Shown here piece after piece: positions 35,606-44,303 of a stretch of DNA of 51,496 bases. Position 1 is the stretch's first letter. Every line of letters begins with the position of its first letter. A program made the position numbers and the translations under genes. The stretch comes from Oligoflexia bacterium (GTDB lineage: Bacteria; Bdellovibrionota_B; Oligoflexia; Oligoflexales; JAGOVF01): the NCBI GenBank assembly GCA_030432875.1, contig JAUILP010000019.1, positions 1-51,496 of the forward strand, in the 5' to 3' direction. The notes beneath the pieces are model-generated. The model had not been told where the DNA came from. It did no database searches and saw only the letters and a list, made by a program, of their open reading frames with translations.

Positions 35606-36451
35606 TTAGGCGTGTTTTCCTTGTCCCGCCCCTAGTTTCACATGCCGAAAACCGCCCCAAATTGCAGCACCAATGGCACCCGCATAGGCAGATAATTCAT
35701 GAGACAAAATTTCTAATGTATTTTTTTTCTTATCTTCTTCCGCGACTTCTTGCATTGCTTTTACTAAACCAAGATCATTAGCAAGACCACCAGTAACTAA
35801 AATTTTACCGGAAGCCTTGACCAAACGCAGAAGATTTACTAAGCGTCGCGCCATAGAAAGGTGAATGCCCTTTAATATATTTGCAGCGGAAATGCCACGA
35901 CTAACCATATTGATAACATCGGTTTCGGCGAGCACAGCGCAGATGCCTGAGACAACTTCTGGGTTATCGGCTTCAGTGGAAAGTTTTCCAACTTCGTCAA
36001 GGGTAATACCCAAATACCGCGAAATGTTTTCGATAAACTGACCAGATCCAGAGGCACACTGAGAAGTCATGCGGTAGGAAAGAACCTTTGAGCGCTCATC
36101 CATCTGTAGCGCTTTTGAGTGTAAAGCTCCAGCATCGACTACAGCGCGTGCTTCTGGGTTTAAAAAAATGGCTCCACGTGCATGTGCTGTCATTGAATAA
36201 AAATGACCACGACGATATGAGACAATCTCGCCTTCACCCGTAGTCGCAACGTATGCTATGTCTTCGAGTTTTACTTTATGGGTGTCTAGAAGCTTTTTAA
36301 TGGTTTGATCGGTGATCTCCAAAGGGTCTCTTTTGCGAAATTTACTCAGCTCATAGCCAACGATTTTCTCGCTCCCTCCCCTATCATCAAAGGACATAAG
36401 TACCGTCTTGACAGAGCTGGCTCCTACATCAATACCCATCGTATAAAACAT
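35606..36451 (-). CDS. bcrD: Benzoyl-CoA reductase, ATPase subunit D
   Basis: One of two ASKHA-fold ATPase subunits that fire low-potential electrons into the reductase. The 281-residue length matches BcrD/BadG (about 282). Motifs: phosphate-1 GIDVGASSVKTVLM at residue 6, VATTGEGEIVSYRRG, AVVDAGALHSKAL, and the bridging-cluster cysteines in TSQCASGSGQFIENISRYLG and GICAVLAETDVINMVSRG; then VTGGLANDLGLVKAMQE. The Cys pair binds the [4Fe-4S] cluster shared with BcrA. A good AAAGGGAAG ribosome site precedes the ATG. It is the last of the bcr genes. Confidence 0.92.
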   Translation of the reverse strand: MFYTMGIDVGASSVKTVLMSFDDRGGSEKIVGYELSKFRKRDPLEITDQTIKKLLDTHKVKLEDIAYVATTGEGEIVSYRRGHFYSMTAHARGAIFLNPEARAVVDAGALHSKALQMDERSKVLSYRMTSQCASGSGQFIENISRYLGITLDEVGKLSTEADNPEVVSGICAVLAETDVINMVSRGISAANILKGIHLSMARRLVNLLRLVKASGKILVTGGLANDLGLVKAMQEVAEEDKKKNTLEILSHELSAYAGAIGAAIWGGFRHVKLGAGQGKHA

Positions 36452-36526
36452 TGACTTCCCTTTCTAAAAAATTACTTTGCCTTATATGAGCCACACCTAT
36501 AGAAATTTCGCTATATGATGAGGGCA

Positions 36527-37906
36527 TTAAAAGGCATCCATTTGTTTTTGTTCTTTTTTGCTTATGGCCTCAAGATTGATTTTTTCCATTTCATTTAGAT
36601 AGCCTCGTTTGGCAAAAATAGCTGCCCCGAGGGCACCGGTAAAAATACTATCTGGACTGATATTTAGGACTCTTTCACCATAGTTTTCTTCAACTAATTT
36701 TTTGAGAGCGGCAACAGCGGCGGGGTTTTTCGCCACACCGCCGGTAAAGGTGAATTCATCAAAGATACCACCGCTACGCGCCAAAAGAGACATTGCGCGA
36801 AGAATCATGGAACGGTGGAGCCCCGCCAAAATATCTTCACGTTTTTCCCCCATGGATAAGCGTTCTCTCAGTTCAGTTCCTGCAAACACGGTACAGGTAG
36901 AATTGATTTTCACGGATAGCGTAGACTTTTGCGCCAGTGGGCCAAGCTCATGGACGCCCATATTCATTTCGTCGGCAATGTAACCTAAATAACGGCCACA
37001 TCCTGCAGCACAGCGGTCATTCATCTGAAAATTAGTGACGATGCCACGACCGTCAATTTGGATTGCTTTAGTATCCTGCCCGCCAATATCAAGAACAGTC
37101 GTTGTCTTAGGAAACATATAATGGGCACCTAGGCCATGGCACAATATTTCCGATCGTATTTGTTCCTTAGGAAAGGGCAGGCGCTGCCTACCATAGCCGG
37201 TACCGATAGTATTTAAGGCATTGAAGGTAACGTTTGCGGCATAATTTGTCGCCTCGCGAATCTGACCGGCAAAACTTTTAAACTGTGGCAAGGCTACCGT
37301 TTCCTCGGTGGCATATTTGATATACTGACTAAACGCGTTAGCATAACTTTTCCCTTCAACTACCAGTATTGCTTTATCAAAAATTCCAATCATGCGATCG
37401 AGCAACTTAGGATTATTTTGAACTAATTTTTCTACAGCTTGTAAAAAACCACTGGCTGCAATGTCGCGAAAAAAATCGGAACGAGCACCTACATTTGGTC
37501 TAAAAAGATCCTGAGACTCGGCTTCAAGGATTTTAAAGACATCATCCAGCATAGGTACAGCCACTGCTGAAAATTCATTATCGTCGCGCTTGGCCACTTC
37601 ATTGGCGCACTCAAGTTTTAACGCGTTAAGCTGAGTCAGATGGTTGGCATGGCGGTATTTTGAAGTCAGCCAAGGCAGAAGAGTGCCTTTTATAGCAGCT
37701 AAAGTGGCATCTGCCTCTAGCTTACGTTCTAGTAACGTAAAGCGTGAGCTAATTTCCGCCTCTTCTTTAGCCACCTGACAGGCGATATCATAATTACTGC
37801 GAGAGTTCGTAATGCCCCGACCAATGATATTTTCATTCTCATCAAGATAGATCGATTTGGTTGTGGTAGAACCTAAATCAATACCAACAAAACAGTCTAA
37901 TTTCAT
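36527..37906 (-). CDS. bcrA: Benzoyl-CoA reductase, ATPase subunit A
   Basis: The larger ATPase subunit, 459 residues. Motifs: GIDLGSTTTKSIYLDEN at residue 8, a helical insertion of about 180 residues typical of the Thauera/Rhodopseudomonas type (BcrA/BadF) and absent from the shorter Azoarcus BzdP, then TTTVLDIGGQDTKAIQID, MNDRCAAGCGRYLGYIADEMN and NSTCTVFAGTELRERL with cluster cysteines, and TGGVAKNPAAVAALKK. The insertion and length place this enzyme in the Thauera subclass of class I reductases. Ribosome site AGAGGT. Confidence 0.93.
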   Translation of the reverse strand: MKLDCFVGIDLGSTTTKSIYLDENENIIGRGITNSRSNYDIACQVAKEEAEISSRFTLLERKLEADATLAAIKGTLLPWLTSKYRHANHLTQLNALKLECANEVAKRDDNEFSAVAVPMLDDVFKILEAESQDLFRPNVGARSDFFRDIAASGFLQAVEKLVQNNPKLLDRMIGIFDKAILVVEGKSYANAFSQYIKYATEETVALPQFKSFAGQIREATNYAANVTFNALNTIGTGYGRQRLPFPKEQIRSEILCHGLGAHYMFPKTTTVLDIGGQDTKAIQIDGRGIVTNFQMNDRCAAGCGRYLGYIADEMNMGVHELGPLAQKSTLSVKINSTCTVFAGTELRERLSMGEKREDILAGLHRSMILRAMSLLARSGGIFDEFTFTGGVAKNPAAVAALKKLVEENYGERVLNISPDSIFTGALGAAIFAKRGYLNEMEKINLEAISKKEQKQMDAF

Positions 37907-37981
37907 ATTGTACCTCTATGTTTTCTTGCGCTAAAAATCTTCAATTTTAACCACTTCTGATTTTTTCAAAACCACTCAACC

Positions 37982-39262
37982 CTAAGAGGCACCTGCCTTT
38001 TTTGCATCGATCATCTGAAAATAGGATTCTAGGCGATTTTTTATATTCGCAGCGCTGAAATATCGCGGATCAACAAGATCTGATTCTATAAATCCGCCGG
38101 CACGCCCTGTCCGACTTTCAATTTCACGCATCATCATCAACTGCCCAGCTGAGAAAGAATTGCAGCTTTTAATGGAATTAATAACAAAGCCATCGGCATC
38201 AAAGTCTTTGATATATTTTTCAATGAGGTCAACACGTGAGGGTAGGTTGTGATTGGTATAACAGCCTAAACAGTATTCGGCCATACTTTCCAAGGGATTT
38301 TCCGGACTATGACGGAAGCCTTGGTCATAAAGACCACCCACCTTAGTATAAGTTGAAGAAACCACGACAGCCCCTTCATCGTAAAACATTTTCCAAAATT
38401 CGCGAAAACTCGTCCAGTTCGGGGGTCCCTCAACCACAAGCCGGTATTTTTCCTTTACCTCTGCCCCATCTGGGGTAATAGGGCCCAATTTTAAGCGTAC
38501 TCTTTCGTCAATTTCCTCGCGCAAGGTACGGTAATAGTCTTCACACTGCGCCAACCCCCTAAAGGCTGAAAATATCGGCCCTATATAATAAACGCCCCCA
38601 AAATAGGCGTCGATGGGACTAGGCTTTGACCGCGCCGAATTCCAAACAGATACCAGGTCATTCTCAGCACGGTTTGAGGCGGACAAATAACTCTTTAACA
38701 CGTCATAGTCTAGCTTTTTACCAGATATTTCTTCCATGACAGGAATAACTTTTTCTTCTAGCTGTTTAACAACATAATCAACCATAGCACCGGAAATAGA
38801 TCCCTCAGCTTGATAGGGAACATGCAGCATAACAACCGGGCATTTATATTCCTGCTTGAGAAGTTCAAACCACTTCATAAAAGTAAAGCAGCCGGTATAG
38901 CTAAGGAGCAAGAGATCGGGTTCGGGCAGTTTTTCGCCTGTAGGTCCAATATTTCCCCGTTTCATCATACCAACGTCACACTTAACGTAAGTGCACACAT
39001 CCTCCGAATGTCCGCTTTTTTCAGCTTCCAGGACAAAAGCGGCACTTTTTTTGCGCATAGCGGACTGCAGGGCATTGATTTCAGGATGCACCGGAAGCAT
39101 ATCAAAAGCCCAGATAAGTTCATTGAGATTTCCTGGCACAAAAGTATAAACAACCTTCTTTCCATTTTCTTTAGCCTGAGCTAAATTGTGAAAATGATCG
39201 GCAATCATATCTTTTTGGAGGATCATGCTGTTTTCTTTTACTGCTTCTTTATTATTTTCCAT
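37982..39262 (-). CDS. bcrB: Benzoyl-CoA reductase, catalytic subunit B
   Basis: One of two subunits holding the catalytic Fe-S clusters and the benzoyl-CoA site; about 426 residues, right for the 49-kDa BcrB. Cysteines recur in DVCTYVKCDVGMMKRG, SYTGCFTFMKWFELLK, MAEYCLGCYTNHN and INSIKSCNSFSAGQ. EGPPNWTSFREFWKMFYDEG is a family stretch. The ATG at 39262 lies four bases after the bcrC stop and has GGAG upstream; a GTG at 39277 is an alternative that would overlap bcrC by 11 bases. Confidence 0.92.
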   Translation of the reverse strand: MENNKEAVKENSMILQKDMIADHFHNLAQAKENGKKVVYTFVPGNLNELIWAFDMLPVHPEINALQSAMRKKSAAFVLEAEKSGHSEDVCTYVKCDVGMMKRGNIGPTGEKLPEPDLLLLSYTGCFTFMKWFELLKQEYKCPVVMLHVPYQAEGSISGAMVDYVVKQLEEKVIPVMEEISGKKLDYDVLKSYLSASNRAENDLVSVWNSARSKPSPIDAYFGGVYYIGPIFSAFRGLAQCEDYYRTLREEIDERVRLKLGPITPDGAEVKEKYRLVVEGPPNWTSFREFWKMFYDEGAVVVSSTYTKVGGLYDQGFRHSPENPLESMAEYCLGCYTNHNLPSRVDLIEKYIKDFDADGFVINSIKSCNSFSAGQLMMMREIESRTGRAGGFIESDLVDPRYFSAANIKNRLESYFQMIDAKKAGAS

Positions 39263-39266
39263 GTAT

Positions 39267-40427
39267 TTATACTCCACCCCAAAGTTTTATCGAATCAGCA
39301 AACGTGCCAGTCTGTTCCTTGAACGTACGAAATTGGCCTGTATTTTCAGCGTATTTAAAAGATGTGTAAGAAATACCTGCTTTAGTCAATGCTGCGGCTA
39401 ACATCGGTCTCTCAAGAAGAGCAGGGTCGCAGAAGCTTGGCATACAAAAAATCACACCTTCTGCTCCAGTTTCTTTAACGCTGTTGATAAGGTATTCACC
39501 CTTTTCTTTTTTGTCTTCATACTTTGAAGCCGTGGAAACCGACTTGGTGAGGTAAGCATCAACTAAACCAGAAATGGGATCTTTGTTCGTCGCAACAGGT
39601 TCCTGAATATAGCGGACACCGAGAACCCAGTCATCTTCGACGATGTAGCAGCCGCTGCTTTCCAGAGCCTTTATTAGACCCAGGGGTGGCTGCTCACAAA
39701 AGGCACCGTTAATCGCTACTTTGATATTGTCCTGAGGTTTGATGTCGCGTTTTTTAACTTCTGTCATGTACTGGGCCATCAAAGCGGTATGCTCGGTGAC
39801 TTCAAGAATATTTCCCGCACGCAAAAGAAGGTAAACCTCTGAAGTTGGGATCTTGTGCGGAACTTCAGCTCTCAGGTCATACAGGCTTTTAATGGCTTTT
39901 CTATTTTCGTTATAGAGGGTAATAGAATGTTTGAGATCCTCTGGGGAAACTTTCTTTCCCGTTATTTGGCTCACATGACTAAGAATATCTTCTATCTCAT
40001 AACGGTAAAAAGCACCGCCAATCTCTGGGTCAAAATTCTGGGGGAGATCCAGATATTTGACATATTTGTTTTTAAAAAGCATTTGCCACATACCACTTAA
40101 ATTACGGATTACATCGCAAATAGCCGGAAATATCATGCCGTCCATCACATCAAGTTTACCCGAAATCCCCATTTCAATAGTAGATCTAGGAATGTGACAA
40201 ATGTAGGACTGAAAATAGGCATCACCTTTGATGATTTCTAAATTTGAGCCTCCGCCCATAATGCCTACCGGTAGTGCGCCTGCAGCATGAATGATTTCCT
40301 GGGGAATATAAACGGGCATATAGCCGATGGCTTTGCCCCCTGTCTTTTCCTTCCATGCCTTTACATAACCAAAATCCAGGTCATTATAAAGGTGCTCACA
40401 TTTTTTAATTATCTCATCTATCCCCAT
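39267..40427 (-). CDS. bcrC: Benzoyl-CoA reductase, catalytic subunit C
   Basis: The partner catalytic subunit, 386 residues, matching the 43-kDa BcrC. It starts with an N-terminal helix, then GKAIGYMPVYIPQEIIHAAG, a signature of the 2-hydroxyacyl-CoA dehydratase/BCR superfamily, followed by YICHIPRSTIEMGISG, FPAICDVIRNLSGMW, NGAFCEQPPLGLIKALESSG and VIFCMPSFCDPALLERPML with candidate cluster cysteines. Ribosome site TGAGGAG. It is the first of bcrC-bcrB-bcrA-bcrD, the same order as in Thauera aromatica. Confidence 0.92.
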   Translation of the reverse strand: MGIDEIIKKCEHLYNDLDFGYVKAWKEKTGGKAIGYMPVYIPQEIIHAAGALPVGIMGGGSNLEIIKGDAYFQSYICHIPRSTIEMGISGKLDVMDGMIFPAICDVIRNLSGMWQMLFKNKYVKYLDLPQNFDPEIGGAFYRYEIEDILSHVSQITGKKVSPEDLKHSITLYNENRKAIKSLYDLRAEVPHKIPTSEVYLLLRAGNILEVTEHTALMAQYMTEVKKRDIKPQDNIKVAINGAFCEQPPLGLIKALESSGCYIVEDDWVLGVRYIQEPVATNKDPISGLVDAYLTKSVSTASKYEDKKEKGEYLINSVKETGAEGVIFCMPSFCDPALLERPMLAAALTKAGISYTSFKYAENTGQFRTFKEQTGTFADSIKLWGGV

Positions 40428-40466
40428 GCCAAAAACTCCTCAAAAAAAATTTCATCAACCTAAAAA

Positions 40467-41150
40467 TCAAGCGCTGTACATACCTGTAATGCCCATTGAT
40501 GTGATTATCGCTAAATCGCGCTTTTTCGGCAGTTGATTGGTTTCGTTTCGCAGCATTCCTTTTAAAAACATCGCGTAAGTTTCTTTAACAATTTCTTCTG
40601 GCGTTCCATGTTTTTCAAGCGAATACCAGGTAAAAACCCAGTTCATCATCCCAAAGAGCAAATAGGTTTTAAGGGACAGCTCTTTTACCGGCAGCGCGCG
40701 ACCGAATTGTGCCTGATAGAGCTCCTGAACTAAAGCTTGCCCTAGTTTATTATAATCTTCTTTCAGTCTCTTCACCTGCCGGTTATGGGTATCACTTAAA
40801 AGCAGAGTTCCCCACATCAAAACTTTCATCTCATCGCGGTGACTATGAAAATAGTTAATGTGATTGTGAATCAAGGCATAAATCTTGGCTTCAGGTTTTT
40901 CGATCTGCGGGAGAAGCTCTTGCAAATTGCCTAGCACCGCAGAAAAGCCATTGAAGTTGATCAAATATAAAAGCATCTCCTTATTTTTAAAATAATGATA
41001 AAGCCCCGCTAAACTTCGTCCAGTCTCCTGAGCTAAACTGCGCATGCTTGTGCCGTGATAGCCAAGCTTTGACATCAAATGCGCTGATTTGCGGAGAATT
41101 TCTTCTAACCCATCGTTGACGGGCTTAATTTTTTTTCTATTTTTAAGCAT
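40467..41150 (-). CDS. TetR-family transcriptional regulator of the aromatic operon
   Basis: About 227 residues. The N-terminal DNA-binding domain is ILRKSAHLMSKLGYHGTSMRSLAQETGRSLAGLYHYFKNKEMLL, whose recognition helix and YHYFKNK ending are textbook TetR. The ligand domain resembles fatty-acyl or aromatic-CoA responsive members (KLKEDYNKLGQAL, MNWVFTWY). The start is uncertain: ATG 41150 overlaps the dch stop by eight bases, while ATG 41207 would overlap dch by 65; neither has a strong ribosome site. It lies between dch and bcrC in the same direction, which would give autoregulation if it represses the had promoter. The likely operator is at 44257-44272. Confidence 0.82.
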   Translation of the reverse strand: MLKNRKKIKPVNDGLEEILRKSAHLMSKLGYHGTSMRSLAQETGRSLAGLYHYFKNKEMLLYLINFNGFSAVLGNLQELLPQIEKPEAKIYALIHNHINYFHSHRDEMKVLMWGTLLLSDTHNRQVKRLKEDYNKLGQALVQELYQAQFGRALPVKELSLKTYLLFGMMNWVFTWYSLEKHGTPEEIVKETYAMFLKGMLRNETNQLPKKRDLAIITSMGITGMYSA

Positions 41151-41919
41151 TTTGCCAGATGGGCTTTCGTTTTTCGATAAACGCTTTGATTCCTTCGTTT
41201 GCATCATATGTTGCCATCAACTCCTTTAGGTAGAGGTTCTCTAAATTGACTATAGATTCTTCATAATGTTTTAGCATATTGCTGCGCACTGCCTTGGTCG
41301 CAATTTGGAGGGAGCTTGCACTTCTGGGAAGCACATATTTTTCTATATACTGACCTAAGATTTCTTCACTCTCTCCCAAAGGCGAAATTTTTTGCAGCAT
41401 GCCTGCGCTCTGCAAAAATTCGGCACTAAACGTTTCTCCGCTCATGATAAGAGAATGGGCTGCAAACTGCCCTAATTTATAAGGAGCAAGTGCAGCAGCC
41501 ACCGGAGGAAAAACTCCTAACTGGATTTCAGGGACGCCAAATTTTGCCTTTTCATCCGCAAAAATGACGTCACATGCCATGGCTACTTCGAGACCGCCCC
41601 CCAAACAGTAGCCATTTACGAGTGCAAGAGTCGGCACAGGCACGCGCAGCAAAGCACCGATCAACTTGTGAAAGACGGGGAGCATTCCCCCAACCTGTTC
41701 ACGGGTATGTTCTTCGACACTGGCCCCAAAGCTAAAATTTTTGCCTTCGCCGCTGAGCACCAGGGCTTTAAGGTCTTTTTGAGAACTCAGCCCCTTTAAA
41801 ACAGAGCTGATTTCTTTCATCATCGCCGCAGTAATCACATTGGCTGGTGGTTCTTTAAACCTTAAACGTAGAACCTGCCCGTCATAAATATATTCAAGTT
41901 CAATATGCTCAAAACTCAT
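41143..41919 (-). CDS. dch: Cyclohexa-1,5-diene-1-carbonyl-CoA hydratase
   Basis: Adds water to the dienoyl-CoA made by benzoyl-CoA reductase, giving 6-hydroxycyclohex-1-ene-1-carbonyl-CoA. A crotonase-fold protein of 258 residues. The stretch FSFGASVEEHTREQVGGML after the first oxyanion segment is distinctive for Dch; NGYCLGGGLEVAMACDVIFA gives the second oxyanion loop, and KFGVPEIQLGVFPPVAAA follows. The ATG at 41919 is fixed by a perfect AGGAGGT ribosome site; the frame stays open up to 42039, inside oah, without similarity. Confidence 0.9.
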   Translation of the reverse strand: MSFEHIELEYIYDGQVLRLRFKEPPANVITAAMMKEISSVLKGLSSQKDLKALVLSGEGKNFSFGASVEEHTREQVGGMLPVFHKLIGALLRVPVPTLALVNGYCLGGGLEVAMACDVIFADEKAKFGVPEIQLGVFPPVAAALAPYKLGQFAAHSLIMSGETFSAEFLQSAGMLQKISPLGESEEILGQYIEKYVLPRSASSLQIATKAVRSNMLKHYEESIVNLENLYLKELMATYDANEGIKAFIEKRKPIWQNA

Positions 41920-41983
41920 AACACCTCCTGGAGAAATTAACGCTTGAAGGAGACAATACTCTTGTCCCCCCCAGCTCATAAAT

Positions 41984-43060
41984 TTAGCGCGGTAAAATCG
42001 AGGTAACGAGATCTTCTGTCCAGGGAGTTGCTTCTGCAAGAGCCTGTCTTAACTTAATAAAATCAACCTCGCGGTTGTCTTTAGGGCCTTCATTAAAGGC
42101 TCTAAATCCTGCTTTTGCCTCAGTCATCATGTTGAGAGCGAGCCATGATCTATTGGTTTCTGCGTTGCGCTGCCAGTGTTCTAATTTTTTCTTTCGCACT
42201 GATTCAATGGTTTTGCTTAAACAATCCGGCATAGTAAGAGCGAATCCGTAGCACCATTTATCTACTTCCCTATCAAGCAAACTAAAGTCCGTCTCGCACT
42301 CCTTCAAAAGAATCTGCGCTTTTTCTTTTTCAGGTCCCTTTTTAAAGACGCCATAATTTGGATTACCCCATGCATCGTATTCTTCAGTGCTTACAAGAGG
42401 GTTAGTGATAAACTCGCCCTGCTTGGTTTTAAGAATTGGCACTACTTTATTAATAAGCCCTAGACGCACTGCCTGCTGAGCCGACCAGTGCTCACACATG
42501 GTGCAGGAATACATGGCGTGGCCAATACCCACAAAAAGATGTAAAAAATCTGTGGAACCTCCATCTGGCGCGGAACCATGTTTAGGGCCAGCCTGACCGT
42601 AGCGCGCCAAATCAGATGATAAGGTAAAATCACAGGCCATCCCGATTTCTTGCCCACCACCGATACGCATACCATTGACCCGGTTAATTACCGGTTTATC
42701 ACAGGTAAGGATACCCGTTACCATATCATTAAAAAGGCGCATGTACTGTTTATATTCAGGGGGATTACCGGCATAGTATTCAGCGTATTCTTTGGTATTG
42801 CCGCCTGTGCAAAAAGCTTTGTCGCCAACCCCCGTAAAAACAACCGCAACGCAGGAACGATCGTTTGAGGCCTGACGAAAGGCAAGAATAACTTCCTTGA
42901 CCGCAGCAGTAGTATAAGAATTATACTGTTTGGGGTTATTAAGGCTAATCCAGTAATTAAAAAGTCCCGCAACTTTTTGACCCTGGTTGTCGATGAGCGG
43001 ACGTTTTTCAACAAGAATATCTCGGTACTGAATATCACTGACGATATTATGGTCTTTCAT
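41984..43060 (-). CDS. oah: 6-oxocyclohex-1-ene-1-carbonyl-CoA hydrolase
   Basis: Opens the alicyclic ring: hydrates the 6-oxo compound and cleaves it to 3-hydroxypimelyl-CoA. At 358 residues it is longer than ordinary crotonases, as expected for Oah. Highly characteristic sequence: RVNGMRIGGGQEIGMACDFT, then RYGQAGPKHGSAPDGGSTDF and MCEHWSAQQAVRLGLINKVVP. The start has AAGGAGA nine bases upstream. This gene is among the most reliable markers for facultative anaerobic benzoyl-CoA pathways and is used as such in environmental surveys. Confidence 0.95.
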   Translation of the reverse strand: MKDHNIVSDIQYRDILVEKRPLIDNQGQKVAGLFNYWISLNNPKQYNSYTTAAVKEVILAFRQASNDRSCVAVVFTGVGDKAFCTGGNTKEYAEYYAGNPPEYKQYMRLFNDMVTGILTCDKPVINRVNGMRIGGGQEIGMACDFTLSSDLARYGQAGPKHGSAPDGGSTDFLHLFVGIGHAMYSCTMCEHWSAQQAVRLGLINKVVPILKTKQGEFITNPLVSTEEYDAWGNPNYGVFKKGPEKEKAQILLKECETDFSLLDREVDKWCYGFALTMPDCLSKTIESVRKKKLEHWQRNAETNRSWLALNMMTEAKAGFRAFNEGPKDNREVDFIKLRQALAEATPWTEDLVTSILPR

Positions 43061-43120
43061 ACAACAGTCTCCTTCTATAGTTTTTTATAGTTAACAAGAA
43101 CTTGTGCATTCAAAGGGTGA

Positions 43121-44191
43121 TTAAGGCTTAAAAATAGCGCGCTTAGTTAATTTGTGTTCCTGGGCATCCCTGATGACTTCATTTATGGAGTCAAGAGGAA
43201 ACTCACAAATATTTTCTCTTAGCTTAATACGCTGATTCAAGACATCCTTCACTACGTCATTGTAGTAAACAGGACGGCAGCCCCAGTTACCAAAAATATC
43301 AGCATCAAAGGCCATGAGATTGCTTAAACGAACCGTGAGTTTATCCATCGTAAAACCAATAAACCCAATAACCCCAGCATAGGAAAGCAGCAGGTATGCC
43401 GTTTGCTGACCAGAAGCTGTTCCACTGGTTTCATAAACTTTCCAGCGGTAGCGCGGCAATTTATTTTCCTTCACGAGCCCGCGAATGGCACCTTTTATGT
43501 CATTTTCCGGCATGTTTTTTACGTTCAATATATAGTCAGCACCTTGCTCTTTTGCCACCGCAAGTTTTTCATCATCAACATCTAAAGCAATAACTTTAGC
43601 TTCTGCGTTTTTCGCATGCTGCACCATATAAAGACCAATACCACCAACACCGATAACGATCGCGAGATCATTTTTTTGTAGCTGGCTTCGTTTTAGAGAC
43701 TGGTAAGGGGTGGTCACCGCATCAGCAATAACCGAGAGCTGAGGCAGGGTAAATCCCTTTAAATCATCGGGAAGAACGCACAAATATTTGGCTGGAACGC
43801 AAAGATGACTGGCGAACCCGCCATTAAAATCATTGCCGGGCATTTTTTGCTGCTGGCAAATATTGTCTCGGTCTCCCTCACATAGCTCACAGGAGCCACA
43901 AGGCAGTACCGCGGGAATTATAACTTTTTTGCCCTTGAGATTTTCATACCCTTCACCGCAGGCGATGACCTCTCCACTAATTTCGTGACCTAAAATGATG
44001 GGAAATTGCTGTTTTGTTTTAACCTGTCCCGTTAAAAAAGTTATATCTGTGTGACAAAGTCCGCAACCTGCCACTTTTACGACAACTTCGCCTGCACTTG
44101 GCGCAGAAAGAGAAAAATCGCGGCGTTCTAAGGGCTGTCCTACCTGGGTTAAAAAGTACCCCCAAGCTTCAATATTTAACTTTTGGTTCAT
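43121..44191 (-). CDS. had: 6-hydroxycyclohex-1-ene-1-carbonyl-CoA dehydrogenase
   Basis: An NAD-dependent, zinc-containing alcohol dehydrogenase family enzyme of 356 residues. Catalytic zinc ligands lie in CGLCHTDITFL and LGHEISGEVIACGEG; the structural-zinc loop is PCGSCELCEGDRDNIC; the Rossmann motif is VIGVGGIGLYMVQHAKN. It oxidises the Dch product to the 6-oxo compound used by Oah. First gene of the minus-strand catabolic run, with AAAGGATG upstream of the ATG, and divergent from the mocA-like gene across about 110 bases that carry a TetR-like palindrome. Confidence 0.93.
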   Translation of the reverse strand: MNQKLNIEAWGYFLTQVGQPLERRDFSLSAPSAGEVVVKVAGCGLCHTDITFLTGQVKTKQQFPIILGHEISGEVIACGEGYENLKGKKVIIPAVLPCGSCELCEGDRDNICQQQKMPGNDFNGGFASHLCVPAKYLCVLPDDLKGFTLPQLSVIADAVTTPYQSLKRSQLQKNDLAIVIGVGGIGLYMVQHAKNAEAKVIALDVDDEKLAVAKEQGADYILNVKNMPENDIKGAIRGLVKENKLPRYRWKVYETSGTASGQQTAYLLLSYAGVIGFIGFTMDKLTVRLSNLMAFDADIFGNWGCRPVYYNDVVKDVLNQRIKLRENICEFPLDSINEVIRDAQEHKLTKRAIFKP

Positions 44192-44256
44192 CTATGACAT
44201 CCTTTATGCTAGATTAATGATCTTGGAATTTTTTAAACAGGGAGTTAAAAAAGCTA

Positions 44257-44272
44257 TCGAACGTTCGTTCGA
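44257..44272. promoter_or_regulatory. TetR-type operator palindrome in the had/mocA divergent region
   Basis: TCGAACGTTCGTTCGA is a perfect palindrome with 7-bp arms around a central TT. It is about 65 bases from the had ATG and 32 bases from the mocA-like start. TetR regulators of acyl-CoA and aromatic metabolism commonly bind CGAACG-type palindromes of about this size. I found no second copy in the intergenic DNA of this window. Binding by the regulator encoded at 40467-41150 is inference. Confidence 0.65.
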
Positions 44273-44303
44273 GCTTTATTTTTTTTAACATATTACCAAT
44301 AAA

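Noticed and set aside
35606..40427. Azoarcus-type (BzdNOPQ) reductase or 2-hydroxyglutaryl-CoA dehydratase
   Set aside because: The ATPase subunit A has the long insertion and 459-residue length of BcrA/BadF, two different ATPase subunits are present, and dch, oah and had are adjacent.
22595..44191. Class II (BamB-type, tungsten) benzoyl-CoA reductase components
   Set aside because: No aldehyde-oxidoreductase-like W protein or BamC-I genes are in the window; the ATP-dependent class I set is complete.
27332..44191. Glutaryl-CoA dehydrogenase completing the route to crotonyl-CoA
   Set aside because: No acyl-CoA dehydrogenase-like protein is encoded in the window, so the lower pathway must be completed elsewhere.
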